Of a stretch of DNA of 64,000 nt, positions 1-7,317 are shown in pieces. The notes beneath the pieces were generated by a model. That model ran no database searches. It was not told where the DNA came from and saw nothing but the letters and a program-made list of their open reading frames with translations. Each line of letters begins with the position of its first letter. Positions within the stretch are counted from its first letter, which is position 1. This stretch comes from Fen-1258 sp947085815 (GTDB lineage Bacteria > Bacteroidota > Ignavibacteria > Ignavibacteriales > Melioribacteraceae), in assembly GCA_947085815.1 (NCBI GenBank), contig CAMTXU010000032.1, forward strand, positions 1-64,000. Direction: 5' to 3'. The translations under genes and the position numbers were made by a program.

Positions 1-371
1 CCGTATGTAACTATCGAATCACTTATTCTATCGGAACATTCGTTCAACAGAAATACACCATTCAATCTATCTTCCAACTGATTCAACAGTTTGAAAATAA
101 GATTATGTATTTCTTCTCGATGATTAGCACCAACAACTTCCGATAAGAAAGCAAGGTGAGTTGATTTTATCTGCTCAAATATTTTCCGATACTCTTGATT
201 ACCAATACTGGCAAGCGAAATCGCCTCGAGAAGTTTATCGGTAATTCCTCCGATTGCAGAAAGAACAACTACAGAAAATTCTTTTTCAGTTTTTGCAGAG
301 ATGATTTTTGCGACGCTTAAAAATCTTTCCGGGGTACCGATGGATGTTCCGCCAAATTTAATTACTCTCAT
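1..371 (-). CDS. thrA: Aspartokinase, probably bifunctional ThrA type (3' part outside window)
   Basis: The gene runs off the left edge, so only about 123 N-terminal residues are visible. They begin MRVIKFGGTS, the nucleotide-binding KFGGTS motif of aspartokinases, followed by a VVVLSAIGGITDKLLE segment typical of the amino-acid kinase fold. The enzyme phosphorylates aspartate, the first step towards homoserine, threonine, methionine and lysine. The visible part resembles the kinase half of aspartokinase-homoserine dehydrogenase fusions, but the dehydrogenase half cannot be seen. The ATG at 371 has an AAGGAG ribosome site 8 nt upstream. It starts only 12 nt after the metY stop, so it is very probably co-transcribed with metY and shares its leader control. 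A monofunctional LysC cannot be excluded. Confidence 0.85.
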   Translation of the reverse strand, partial: MRVIKFGGTSIGTPERFLSVAKIISAKTEKEFSVVVLSAIGGITDKLLEAISLASIGNQEYRKIFEQIKSTHLAFLSEVVGANHREEIHNLIFKLLNQLEDRLNGVFLLNECSDRISDSIVTY

Positions 372-383
372 TTTCGACTCTCC

Positions 384-1709
384 TTATTCTGGAACTGATT
401 CGGTTACAGTTTTTAATGCAATTTTAAAATCTTCAATGATATCATCTATATGTTCTATCCCAACCGAAACGCGAATCATTTCCGGTTTTACTCCGGAATT
501 CTCGCGTTCCTTTTCGCCTAATTGCTGATGTGTTGTTGAAGCGGGATGAATAACCAAAGTTTTTGCATCTCCAACGTTTGCGAGAAGGCTGGCTAACTTT
601 ACGTTGTTAATGAATTTCTTTCCTGCTTCAATTCCTCTCTTAACACCGAAAGAAATAATTCCGCCAAAACAATTTTTTCTGAAATATTTTTTAGCATTTT
701 CATGGAATGGATGATCTTCAAGACCGGGATACAAAACCCAATCAACCTGAGGTTGTTCTTTCAACCAGCGAGCTAAGCGGAGTGCGTTTTCGCAATGTCT
801 TTCTACACGCAGTGAAAGTGTTTCCAATCCTTGAAGAAGAAGAAAGGAATTAAACGGACTTATGCAAGGACCGAGATCTCTTAACTGTTCAACTCTAGCG
901 CGAATGATGAATGCAATATTTCCGAAAGGACTGTTTTCCCCGAAAGTTTCCCAGAAATTTAATCCATGATAGCCCGGACTCGGAGATGTGAATGATGGAA
1001 ACTTTCCGCTCGCCCAATTGAATTTTCCGGAGTCAACAATAACTCCTCCAATTGACGTACCGTGTCCGCCGATCCACTTAGTTGCCGAGTGTGTTATTAT
1101 GTCTGCGCCGAAATCAAATGGCTTACAGATATAACCACCTGCTCCGAAAGTATTATCAACAATAAGAGGAATGCCGTTTGCATGTGCGACTTGTGCAATC
1201 GCTTCTATATCGGGAATATTCAAGCGCGGATTGGCAATTGTTTCAATGTAGATACCTTTAGTCTTTTCATCAATGGCAGCGGCAAAGTCAACCGGATCAT
1301 CGCCTTCAACAAACTTTACGTTTATACCGAGGCGCGGAAAAGTAATTTTGAATTGATTGTAAGTTCCGCCATAGAGATAGTTTGTAGAAACAATATTATC
1401 GCCCGCTTCCGCTATTGTACTGATAGCCAGAAACTGCGCTGCCTGTCCCGATGAAGTTGCAAGTGCTGCAACTCCGCCTTCAAGCGCGGCAATTCGTTCT
1501 TCAAATACAGACGTTGTTGGATTCATGATTCGCGTATAAATATTTCCAAACTCTTTCAGATCAAAAAGCTTTGCCGCATGATCTGCATTATTAAAATTGT
1601 AAGACGAAGTTTGATAGATCGGAACCGCGCGCGAGTTTGTTGTTGGATCAACGGATTGACCAGCGTGCAATTGCAATGTTTCGAATCGATAGTTTTTTAT
1701 ATTGTTCAT
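384..1709 (-). CDS. metY: O-acetylhomoserine aminocarboxypropyltransferase (sulfhydrylase)
   Basis: This is a 441-residue PLP enzyme of the Cys/Met metabolism family. It makes homocysteine (or methionine) from O-acetylhomoserine and sulfide in the cytoplasm. The PLP lysine is K211 in SATKWIGGHG, and the family motif VDNTFGAGGY lies near residues 184-193. The length is usual for MetY and longer than MetB/MetC (about 380). The ATG at 1709 follows AAGGAG. It is first in an operon with an aspartokinase gene that supplies its homoserine backbone. The 5' leader carries two Met-rich leader peptides, each with a terminator, so transcription is probably controlled by methionyl-tRNA supply. A specificity for cysteine synthesis cannot be ruled out from sequence. 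Confidence 0.93.
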   Translation of the reverse strand: MNNIKNYRFETLQLHAGQSVDPTTNSRAVPIYQTSSYNFNNADHAAKLFDLKEFGNIYTRIMNPTTSVFEERIAALEGGVAALATSSGQAAQFLAISTIAEAGDNIVSTNYLYGGTYNQFKITFPRLGINVKFVEGDDPVDFAAAIDEKTKGIYIETIANPRLNIPDIEAIAQVAHANGIPLIVDNTFGAGGYICKPFDFGADIITHSATKWIGGHGTSIGGVIVDSGKFNWASGKFPSFTSPSPGYHGLNFWETFGENSPFGNIAFIIRARVEQLRDLGPCISPFNSFLLLQGLETLSLRVERHCENALRLARWLKEQPQVDWVLYPGLEDHPFHENAKKYFRKNCFGGIISFGVKRGIEAGKKFINNVKLASLLANVGDAKTLVIHPASTTHQQLGEKERENSGVKPEMIRVSVGIEHIDDIIEDFKIALKTVTESVPE

Positions 1710-1733
1710 TTTGTACTCCTTTGTTTGAGTTAT

Positions 1734-1763
1734 AAAAAAAGCCCTTCATTCTGTGAAGGGCTT
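1734..1763 (-). terminator. Intrinsic terminator 2 of the metY leader (attenuator)
   Basis: On the minus strand AAGCCCTTCA, a 5-nt loop, then TGAAGGGCTT gives a perfect 10-bp stem followed by a run of seven T. It lies between leader peptide 2 and metY, 24 nt after the peptide stop codon. A full terminator upstream of the gene it precedes, with no other gene to end, points to attenuation. Confidence 0.88.
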
Positions 1764-1787
1764 CTTAATCGGTTTTATAAAATATGA

Positions 1788-1910
1788 TTATGTAATCCCG
1801 TCACGCATGAGGTCGGACATATACATCATAGCCATCATCATACCGAATAGGGATTGTAGATTTGCCGGTTGGTTATTTTGAAGAAAAATATTTATTAATT
1901 CTGCTGTCAT
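1788..1910 (-). CDS. Methionine-rich leader peptide 2 (40 aa)
   Basis: A 40-codon ORF from ATG at 1910 to TAA at 1788. Seven of its 39 internal codons are Met, all within codons 24-35 (GMMMAMMYMSDLM). Its N-terminal part has ordinary composition. It ends 24 nt before a strong terminator and sits directly upstream of metY. Codons 36-39 contain GTGACGGGATT (1794-1804), which can pair at 9 of 11 positions with the terminator 5' arm AAGCCCTTCAC. A ribosome stalled for Met-tRNA at codons 24-31 would leave that segment free to form an antiterminator. A ribosome reaching the stop would cover it and let the terminator form. Function is inferred; the ORF, its codons and the hairpins are seen directly. 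Confidence 0.8.
   Translation of the reverse strand: MTAELINIFLQNNQPANLQSLFGMMMAMMYMSDLMRDGIT
1794..1804 (-). promoter_or_regulatory. Candidate antiterminator segment of leader 2
   Basis: GTGACGGGATT within codons 36-39 of leader peptide 2 is complementary at 9 of 11 bases to the 5' arm of terminator 2. It is the only obvious competitor for that arm in the leader. The pairing is weaker than the terminator stem. Confidence 0.55.
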
Positions 1911-1934
1911 TTCATCCAACTATGTTTATAAAAC

Positions 1935-1968
1935 AAAAAAGCCCTTCGAAGTTTTTCCGGAGGGCTTT
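1935..1968 (-). terminator. Intrinsic terminator 1 of the metY leader (attenuator)
   Basis: On the minus strand AAAGCCCT pairs with AGGGCTTT, with extra inner pairs CCG/CGG-like after one mismatch and an A-rich loop, followed by six T. It begins 25 nt after the stop of leader peptide 1 and precedes leader peptide 2. The stem core is almost the same as that of terminator 2, suggesting a duplicated attenuator unit. Confidence 0.85.
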
Positions 1969-1993
1969 GACTGATAGTCTATTTCGATGAAGT

Positions 1994-2080
1994 TTAGCCC
2001 TTCGTAATAAATAACATCATGCACATCATCATAGAGCGCATATCTTTCATCGGGATGTTATTTGTTATGAAGAGGTTCAT
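1994..2080 (-). CDS. Methionine-rich leader peptide 1 (28 aa)
   Basis: A 28-codon ORF, ATG at 2080 to TAA at 1994. Seven of 27 internal codons are Met (codons 11, 14, 17-19, 21, 22; core MRSMMMCMM). The peptide differs from leader peptide 2 except for the Met cluster, so the cluster is the conserved feature. The last two sense codons and part of the stop read GAAGGGCT, the same 8-mer found in the 3' arm of terminator 1, so this region can compete for the terminator 5' arm. A promoter lies about 35-65 bp upstream. No strong Shine-Dalgarno site is visible. Function as an attenuation leader is inferred from arrangement and codon content. Confidence 0.8.
   Translation of the reverse strand: MNLFITNNIPMKDMRSMMMCMMLFITKG
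1996..2003 (-). promoter_or_regulatory. Candidate antiterminator segment of leader 1
   Basis: GAAGGGCT at the end of leader peptide 1 is identical to the 8-mer in the 3' arm of terminator 1 (1940-1947). It can therefore pair with the 5' arm (six contiguous pairs plus one after a mismatch). A ribosome at the stop codon would cover it. Confidence 0.6.
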
Positions 2081-2115
2081 TTCTTGTTTTTCTTATGTTT
2101 GTTATTAACTGGCGG

Positions 2116-2146
2116 CAAATCTAATTCAAAAACTTCCGCGTGTCAA
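2116..2146 (-). promoter_or_regulatory. Promoter of the metY leader operon
   Basis: On the minus strand TTGACA (2141-2146) is followed after 17 nt by TAGATTTG (2116-2123). This satisfies both a sigma70-like -35/-10 pair and the Bacteroidota -7 consensus TAnnTTTG. Transcription would begin near 2109, giving leader 1 a short 5' UTR of about 30 nt. Confidence 0.7.
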
Positions 2147-2175
2147 TAGTATTATCGGATTATTTCTAAATTATT

Positions 2176-3516
2176 TTATAGAAGGTTACTTGCCAACTCC
2201 GCAAGTTCCGATCGTTCTCCTTTTTCTAAATTCACATGCGCGTAAAGTTTTTGTCCCATGAAATGATCTATCAAATATGATAGACCGTTTGATTGTGAAT
2301 CGAGATACGGATGATCAATCTGATAGATATCTCCAGTTAGAACAATCTTGGCGCCTTCACCGGCACGTGTAATTATCGTTTTAATTTCATGCGGTGTAAG
2401 GTTTTGCGCTTCATCAACAATAAAATAAATCCTCTGCAAACTTCTTCCGCGAATGTAACTCAACGGTTCGATGACGAGTTTTTCATCTTTGATCATTGTG
2501 TTAATGAGTTGATGATTCTTATCCGTTTCCGGGAATTGATCTTGAATAACTTTCAAGTTGTCCCACAACGGCTGCATATAAGGCGCGAGCTTGCTCTCTA
2601 CATCGCCAGGAAGAAAACCCAAATCTTTATTGCTTAACGGAACAACCGGACGCGCAATGTAGATTTGACGGTAATTTTTTCTAACCTGGAGTGCACAAGC
2701 AAGTGCAAGTAAAGTTTTTCCTGTTCCGGCTTTGCCGGTCATCGAAACAAGAGGGATATCGGAATTGCAGAGCGCATCAACTGCAAAAGTTTGTTCGGCA
2801 TTGCGGGGTCTAATTCCGTAAACAATTTGTTTATCAACGCGCTTAAACTTATCCATCTCACTATTCAGGCAAGCGAGAACCGAACGCAAAGAATTGCGCA
2901 TTATAAAGTATTTGTTTGGAACGGCTTCGGCTTTTAGCTTTTTTAAGATTTGCTTTGATATGACTTCGTACGGCGGTTGATAAAGTCTTTGTAAGATATC
3001 ATCGTCAAAATCTTCGAGAATAGTTTTGCCGCTATATAATTCTTCAACATTTAGCACCCGATCTGTTGTATAGTCTTCGGCAGGAATGCCTAATGCTTTG
3101 GCTTTCATGCGGAGGTTTACATCTTTGCTTATAAGAATCGTTTTAAATTTTCTCTTGTTCTCCTTTGATACTTCCACTGCTGCGCTTAGTACACGATGAT
3201 CAACATTATCCTCACGGAAAACATCGTGAATCTCTGCAGAGAGACCTTTCGTAATAACGATTCTTACTTTTCCCTTTCCTTTACCGAGAGATACACCTCC
3301 ATTGAATATTTCATTCCCGGTAATGGAATCTAATGTTCTGGCGAATTCACGTGCGTTAAGATTTATAACTTGATTCCCTCGTTTGAAGTGATCTAACTCT
3401 TCAATTACTGAAAGGGGAATGATAATATTATTTTCTTGGAAGTGGTTAATACAGGTTGGATCGTGTAGAATAACGTTTGTGTCAAGAACAAAAGTTTTCG
3501 GATTAGTTTTTCCCAT
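2176..3516 (-). CDS. PIN domain-PhoH ATPase fusion protein (PhoH2/YlaK type)
   Basis: A 446-residue protein from the ATG at 3516. The N-terminus is a PIN-type RNase domain starting FVLDTNVILHD with the acidic residue D12. The C-terminal half is a PhoH P-loop ATPase with Walker A GKAGTGKT at about residues 261-268 and Walker B IVDEAQ. Proteins of this architecture are described as RNA-unwinding and RNA-cleaving enzymes. The frame stays open upstream to a GTG at 3609, which would add 31 residues without similarity to the family, so the ATG next to the PIN motif is preferred. It is divergent from the aldehyde dehydrogenase gene and probably monocistronic. Confidence 0.88.
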   Translation of the reverse strand: MGKTNPKTFVLDTNVILHDPTCINHFQENNIIIPLSVIEELDHFKRGNQVINLNAREFARTLDSITGNEIFNGGVSLGKGKGKVRIVITKGLSAEIHDVFREDNVDHRVLSAAVEVSKENKRKFKTILISKDVNLRMKAKALGIPAEDYTTDRVLNVEELYSGKTILEDFDDDILQRLYQPPYEVISKQILKKLKAEAVPNKYFIMRNSLRSVLACLNSEMDKFKRVDKQIVYGIRPRNAEQTFAVDALCNSDIPLVSMTGKAGTGKTLLALACALQVRKNYRQIYIARPVVPLSNKDLGFLPGDVESKLAPYMQPLWDNLKVIQDQFPETDKNHQLINTMIKDEKLVIEPLSYIRGRSLQRIYFIVDEAQNLTPHEIKTIITRAGEGAKIVLTGDIYQIDHPYLDSQSNGLSYLIDHFMGQKLYAHVNLEKGERSELAELASNLL

Positions 3517-3672
3517 AAAGAACAATAATTTATTGTGAAAGATTTTCTGAGTAATTTCAGTACGAACATAATAAATTTTTTTTTCTTTGTCGAAAAATAA
3601 ATGGATCACAATAGGATTTATTATTTTTTTTTCATCGCTGCATGAATAATCTTATGAAATTGGAGATACAAG

Positions 3673-5037
3673 ATGCCCATCCAAACAATTAATCCAGCAA
3701 CAGGAAAGGTTGAAAAAACATTTACCGAACACACACGCGAAGAAGTTTTTGGAATGATTGATAATGTGCACGATGCATTTCTCAAATGGCGGAAGACAGA
3801 TTTTGTGACACGTTCACAACTCTTGAAGAACGCCGCACAAATTCTTCGAGACCGAAAAGAGCATTACGGGAAAATTCTAACGCTTGAGATGGGAAAACCA
3901 ATTACTCAGGCAATGGCAGAAGTTGAAAAGTGCGCATGGGTTTGTGAATACTACGCGGAAAACTCTGAGAAAATTTTAAGTGAAGAAATCATAACCACCG
4001 ACGCATCAGAAAGTTATGTACGGTTTGATCCGCTTGGTGTTATTCTTGCGGTGATGCCGTGGAATTTTCCATTCTGGCAGGTATTCCGTTTTGCCGCTCC
4101 TGCTTTAATGGCGGGAAATGTTTGTCTTCTTAAACATGCATCAAATGTTCCGATGAGCGCTCTTGCAATCGAAGAGATTTTTACTTCAGCAGGATTTCCT
4201 GAAAGTACTTTTAAGACACTTCTTCTCAGTTCGTCTAAAGTAGAAGATGTTATCAAGAATCCCAAAATTAAAGCCGCAACATTGACGGGCAGTGAATTAG
4301 CGGGTAAGCATGTAGCCCATACTTGCGGAGCCAATCTAAAGAAAAGTGTAATGGAACTTGGCGGTAGCGACCCATTCATCATTTTGGAAGATGCGGATAT
4401 TGAAACCGCAGCCAAGACAGCGGTAACAGCCAGACTTATTAATAACGGACAAAGCTGCATCGCGGCGAAAAGATTTATTGTTGTAGAAAAAATTTATGAT
4501 GAGTTTGAAAAAAAATTTGTCGATGAAATGAAAAAAATTAATGTCGGAGATCCGATGGAGCTTGAGACAGAACTTGGACCGATAGCACGTGAAGATTTAT
4601 TAAATGAACTTGATGAGCAAGTAAAACAATCAGTAATGAAAGGTGCCACTCTTCTTTGCGGCGGAAAACGAATCGCGAGCGAAGGATTTTTTTACGAACC
4701 GACAATTCTCGCAAACCTGTGTAAAGGAATGCCGGCTTATGACGACGAAATTTTTGGTCCGGTTGCGTCACTAATCAAGGCAATGGATGAAGAAGATGCC
4801 ATAGGAATTGCGAACGATTCACAGTTCGGTCTTGGCGCTTCATTGTGGACATCAAACATTTCTAAAGCAAAAGAACTCGCGAGTAAAATTGAAAGCGGTT
4901 CCGTATTTGTTAATGGAATGGTCAAATCCGATCCACGCTTGCCATTCGGTGGAATTAAAAACTCCGGTTACGGAAGAGAGCTCTCACATTATGGAATAAA
5001 AGAATTTGTTAATATCAAAACAGTCTGGATTAAGTAG
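3673..5037 (+). CDS. NAD(P)-dependent aldehyde dehydrogenase, succinate-semialdehyde dehydrogenase-like
   Basis: A 454-residue member of the aldehyde dehydrogenase superfamily. The catalytic cysteine is C262 in NNGQSCIAAKRF, the general base is E228 in VMELGGSDP, and the oxyanion asparagine is N131 in MPWNFPFW. The opening INPATGKV and the length match the short Sad/YneI-type succinate-semialdehyde dehydrogenases, which oxidise succinate semialdehyde to succinate. The substrate cannot be proven from sequence. GGAG lies upstream of the ATG. The following gap is filled by an imperfect inverted repeat. Confidence 0.85.
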   Translation: MPIQTINPATGKVEKTFTEHTREEVFGMIDNVHDAFLKWRKTDFVTRSQLLKNAAQILRDRKEHYGKILTLEMGKPITQAMAEVEKCAWVCEYYAENSEKILSEEIITTDASESYVRFDPLGVILAVMPWNFPFWQVFRFAAPALMAGNVCLLKHASNVPMSALAIEEIFTSAGFPESTFKTLLLSSSKVEDVIKNPKIKAATLTGSELAGKHVAHTCGANLKKSVMELGGSDPFIILEDADIETAAKTAVTARLINNGQSCIAAKRFIVVEKIYDEFEKKFVDEMKKINVGDPMELETELGPIAREDLLNELDEQVKQSVMKGATLLCGGKRIASEGFFYEPTILANLCKGMPAYDDEIFGPVASLIKAMDEEDAIGIANDSQFGLGASLWTSNISKAKELASKIESGSVFVNGMVKSDPRLPFGGIKNSGYGRELSHYGIKEFVNIKTVWIK

Positions 5038-5107
5038 TGATTGGTTATTGGTGATCAGTGATTAGAATGTTTTTTAGACCAATCACCACCAACTAATCAC
5101 CAATCAC
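5037..5107 (+). repeat. Imperfect inverted repeat between aldehyde dehydrogenase gene and tag
   Basis: GTGATTGGT at 5037-5045 matches ACCAATCAC at 5099-5107 in inverted orientation. The space between is built from variants of the words TGATTGG, TGATTAG and ATTGGTGAT. It may fold as a hairpin after the upstream gene. It resembles other low-complexity intergenic repeats here. Confidence 0.55.
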
Positions 5108-5117
5108 AGGAGCAAAA

Positions 5118-5675
5118 ATGAAACAGCGTTGCCAGTGGGCAGATAACAATCCACTCTACCAAAAATATCATGATGAAGAATGGGGCGTGCCTGTTCATAA
5201 TGACCAAAAACTATTTGAGATGTTGTGCTTGGAAGGAGCACAAGCCGGTTTAAGCTGGATTACAATTCTCCGCAAACGTGAAAATTACCGCAAAGCTTTC
5301 TCACATTTTGATGCAAAGAAAATTGCCAAGTATGATTCAGATAAAATTGAAAAACTTCTGCAGAATGAAGGAATAGTTAGGAACAGACTTAAAGTCGCCG
5401 CGTTAATCACAAACGCGAGATGTTTTCTTGAAGTGCAAAAAGAATTCGGCTCGTTTGATAAATATATCTGGCAGTTTACCGGATGTAAACCGATTGTAAA
5501 TCATTGGAGATCAACAAAGGAACTTCCGGCTATGACTCTTGAATCTAACGCTATGAGTAAGGATCTAAAGCAACGAGGATTCAAGTTTGTTGGTTCAACA
5601 ATTTGTTATGCTTTTATGCAGGCGTGCGGTTTAGTAAATGATCACACACAAGAATGTTTTCTGTACAGAATGTAG
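5118..5675 (+). CDS. tag: DNA-3-methyladenine glycosylase I
   Basis: A 185-residue base-excision repair enzyme that removes 3-methyladenine from alkylated DNA. The family zinc ligands are present: C5 and H18 (CQW...YHDEEWG) near the N-terminus, and H176 and C180 (DHTQEC) at the C-terminus. The catalytic region LEGAQAGLSW carries the expected glutamate. Length is normal. It lies in its own short transcription unit after an inverted repeat, preceded by AGGAG. Confidence 0.95.
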   Translation: MKQRCQWADNNPLYQKYHDEEWGVPVHNDQKLFEMLCLEGAQAGLSWITILRKRENYRKAFSHFDAKKIAKYDSDKIEKLLQNEGIVRNRLKVAALITNARCFLEVQKEFGSFDKYIWQFTGCKPIVNHWRSTKELPAMTLESNAMSKDLKQRGFKFVGSTICYAFMQACGLVNDHTQECFLYRM

Positions 5676-5891
5676 TGTGATTTAGGTCATTTGGAAGCAT
5701 TCTCTGTTGAATCAAACATTTATAATTCAATCTTTTTTTATAAGTTACAAATGAAATTTCATGGCTCACTTGTTATTACTGCTTACTTCATTAAGCATTG
5801 ATATATATAACTAATATTTTTCTGGGCAGTCTTCAAATTATTCGCCGCCCAATATCATAAATCACTTTTCTAAAAAGAAAAAGGAGAAACC

Positions 5892-7244
5892 ATGAAAAAG
5901 GACTACGTTATTCTCATCATTTCATTTCTTATTATCTCATCATCACTTCACGCACAAAAATGGACAACATACGATTACAACACCTCTAATTTTGCTTTGA
6001 CTTCATCTTACTGTTTAGCCACTGATGCATCTGGTAATATTTGGATTGGCACCGATAAGTCTGTTGTTAAGTATAATCAGTTAAACACATGGACGGTTTA
6101 TAATTCAACCAATACGAACAACGGACTGCCGAATGATAAAGTATTGGATCTTTTGGTAACGGGTACAAATTCGCTGATGGTCTGTACTTATGGAAATGGT
6201 TTTATCTATTATAACGGAGTTTCATTATGGGTTCCTAAAAATCCAACTACTACAAGCAATGGAATACCAACATCTTATACTTATTGCATAGCTCAGGATA
6301 ATCCCGGAAATTTTTATGTAGGGATTTATTCCGGTAATTCCAGCAATGCCGGATTAGTAAAATGGGATGGGGCAAGTACTTGGACTCCCTACACATTTAC
6401 TGACACATACAATTATAAAAATGTCGAAGCTATAGTAAAAGACAATGCGGGAAATATCTGGTGCGGTACTAGTATAGGTGTGTACAAATATAATCCAACA
6501 AATTCTTCATGGACGGCATATACAAAAGAAAATACAAGCGGCGGATTGTGCGGAAATTGGGTTAGATCAATCGGAGTTGATCCTTCCGGCAATGTTTGGT
6601 TTGGATGTTTGGACAAAGATCCAGCTACCGGTTATTGGGTTGAAGGCGGGCTTTCAAAATTTACCGGCAGTACTTGGAGCAATTATAAACCATCCAGCGG
6701 AGGATTAACGAACGGTTATGTAAGTGCAATTGCTTTCAGAGGCAGCGATGTTTGGGTTGGAACTGGATTCTGCGGTCAGTATAACGGTCATGGTTTGTAT
6801 AAATTAAGCGGTACAACCTGGACGAATTACAATATTGACAACAATACTTTTCCGGGGAATTGTGTGAATGATCTTGTAGTTGACAAGAACAATAACCTAT
6901 GGATTGCCGGCAACAATATTTTAACCAAATTAGATTTCAATCCAACAGATGTAAAAGAAACAGAGAATGTCCCGACTTCATTTTCGCTTTATCAAAATTA
7001 TCCAAACCCTTTTAATCCGGAGACAATTATCAGTTACCAGTTACCTGTTAGTAGTTTTGTAACATTGAAAGTTTATGATGCTCTTGGGCGTCAAGTTGCT
7101 ACACTTGTTAACGAATTCCAAACCGCCGGAATTCATCACTCTACGTTCTCAACTCTCAACTCAATACTCACAAGCGGTATTTATTTTTACAAATTACAAT
7201 CGGGAAGTTTTGTTGACGTTAAAAAAATGTTGCTGGTGAAATAA
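5892..7244 (+). CDS. T9SS-exported beta-propeller protein with type A sorting domain
   Basis: A 450-residue secreted protein. An N-terminal signal peptide (KKDYVILIISFLIISSS, cut after HAQ) is followed by repeated two-component-regulator-propeller-like units (WIGTDKS, WCGTSIGVYKYN, WVGTG). The last ~85 residues form a T9SS type A sorting domain with YQNYPNPFNPETIISYQLP, a DALGRQVATLVN strand and a closing VKKMLLVK. Such proteins cross the outer membrane by the type IX system and are often surface attached. The propeller suggests a binding or sensing role, but the ligand is unknown. AAGGAG precedes the ATG and a bidirectional terminator follows. Confidence 0.85.
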   Translation: MKKDYVILIISFLIISSSLHAQKWTTYDYNTSNFALTSSYCLATDASGNIWIGTDKSVVKYNQLNTWTVYNSTNTNNGLPNDKVLDLLVTGTNSLMVCTYGNGFIYYNGVSLWVPKNPTTTSNGIPTSYTYCIAQDNPGNFYVGIYSGNSSNAGLVKWDGASTWTPYTFTDTYNYKNVEAIVKDNAGNIWCGTSIGVYKYNPTNSSWTAYTKENTSGGLCGNWVRSIGVDPSGNVWFGCLDKDPATGYWVEGGLSKFTGSTWSNYKPSSGGLTNGYVSAIAFRGSDVWVGTGFCGQYNGHGLYKLSGTTWTNYNIDNNTFPGNCVNDLVVDKNNNLWIAGNNILTKLDFNPTDVKETENVPTSFSLYQNYPNPFNPETIISYQLPVSSFVTLKVYDALGRQVATLVNEFQTAGIHHSTFSTLNSILTSGIYFYKLQSGSFVDVKKMLLVK

Positions 7245-7256
7245 AATTTGGCATTA

Positions 7257-7287
7257 AAAACCCGGCTCCAAACAGGGACCGGGTTTT
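7257..7287. terminator. Bidirectional intrinsic terminator
   Basis: AAAACCCGG and CCGGGTTTT form the stem around a 13-nt interior, with T-rich flanks on both strands. It serves the T9SS cargo gene on the plus strand and alaS on the minus strand, which converge here. Confidence 0.85.
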
Positions 7288-7317
7288 CTGTTTTTGACTT
7301 CTTAACTAAGAATTAAA

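Noticed and set aside
1062..1454. 130-codon plus-strand frame inside metY
   Set aside because: Shadow of the real minus-strand gene; Cys/Tyr-rich composition and no family match.
1710..2175. SAM riboswitch upstream of metY
   Set aside because: No SAM-I, SAM-II or SAM-IV-like conserved core was recognised; the hairpins are terminators next to Met-rich ORFs.
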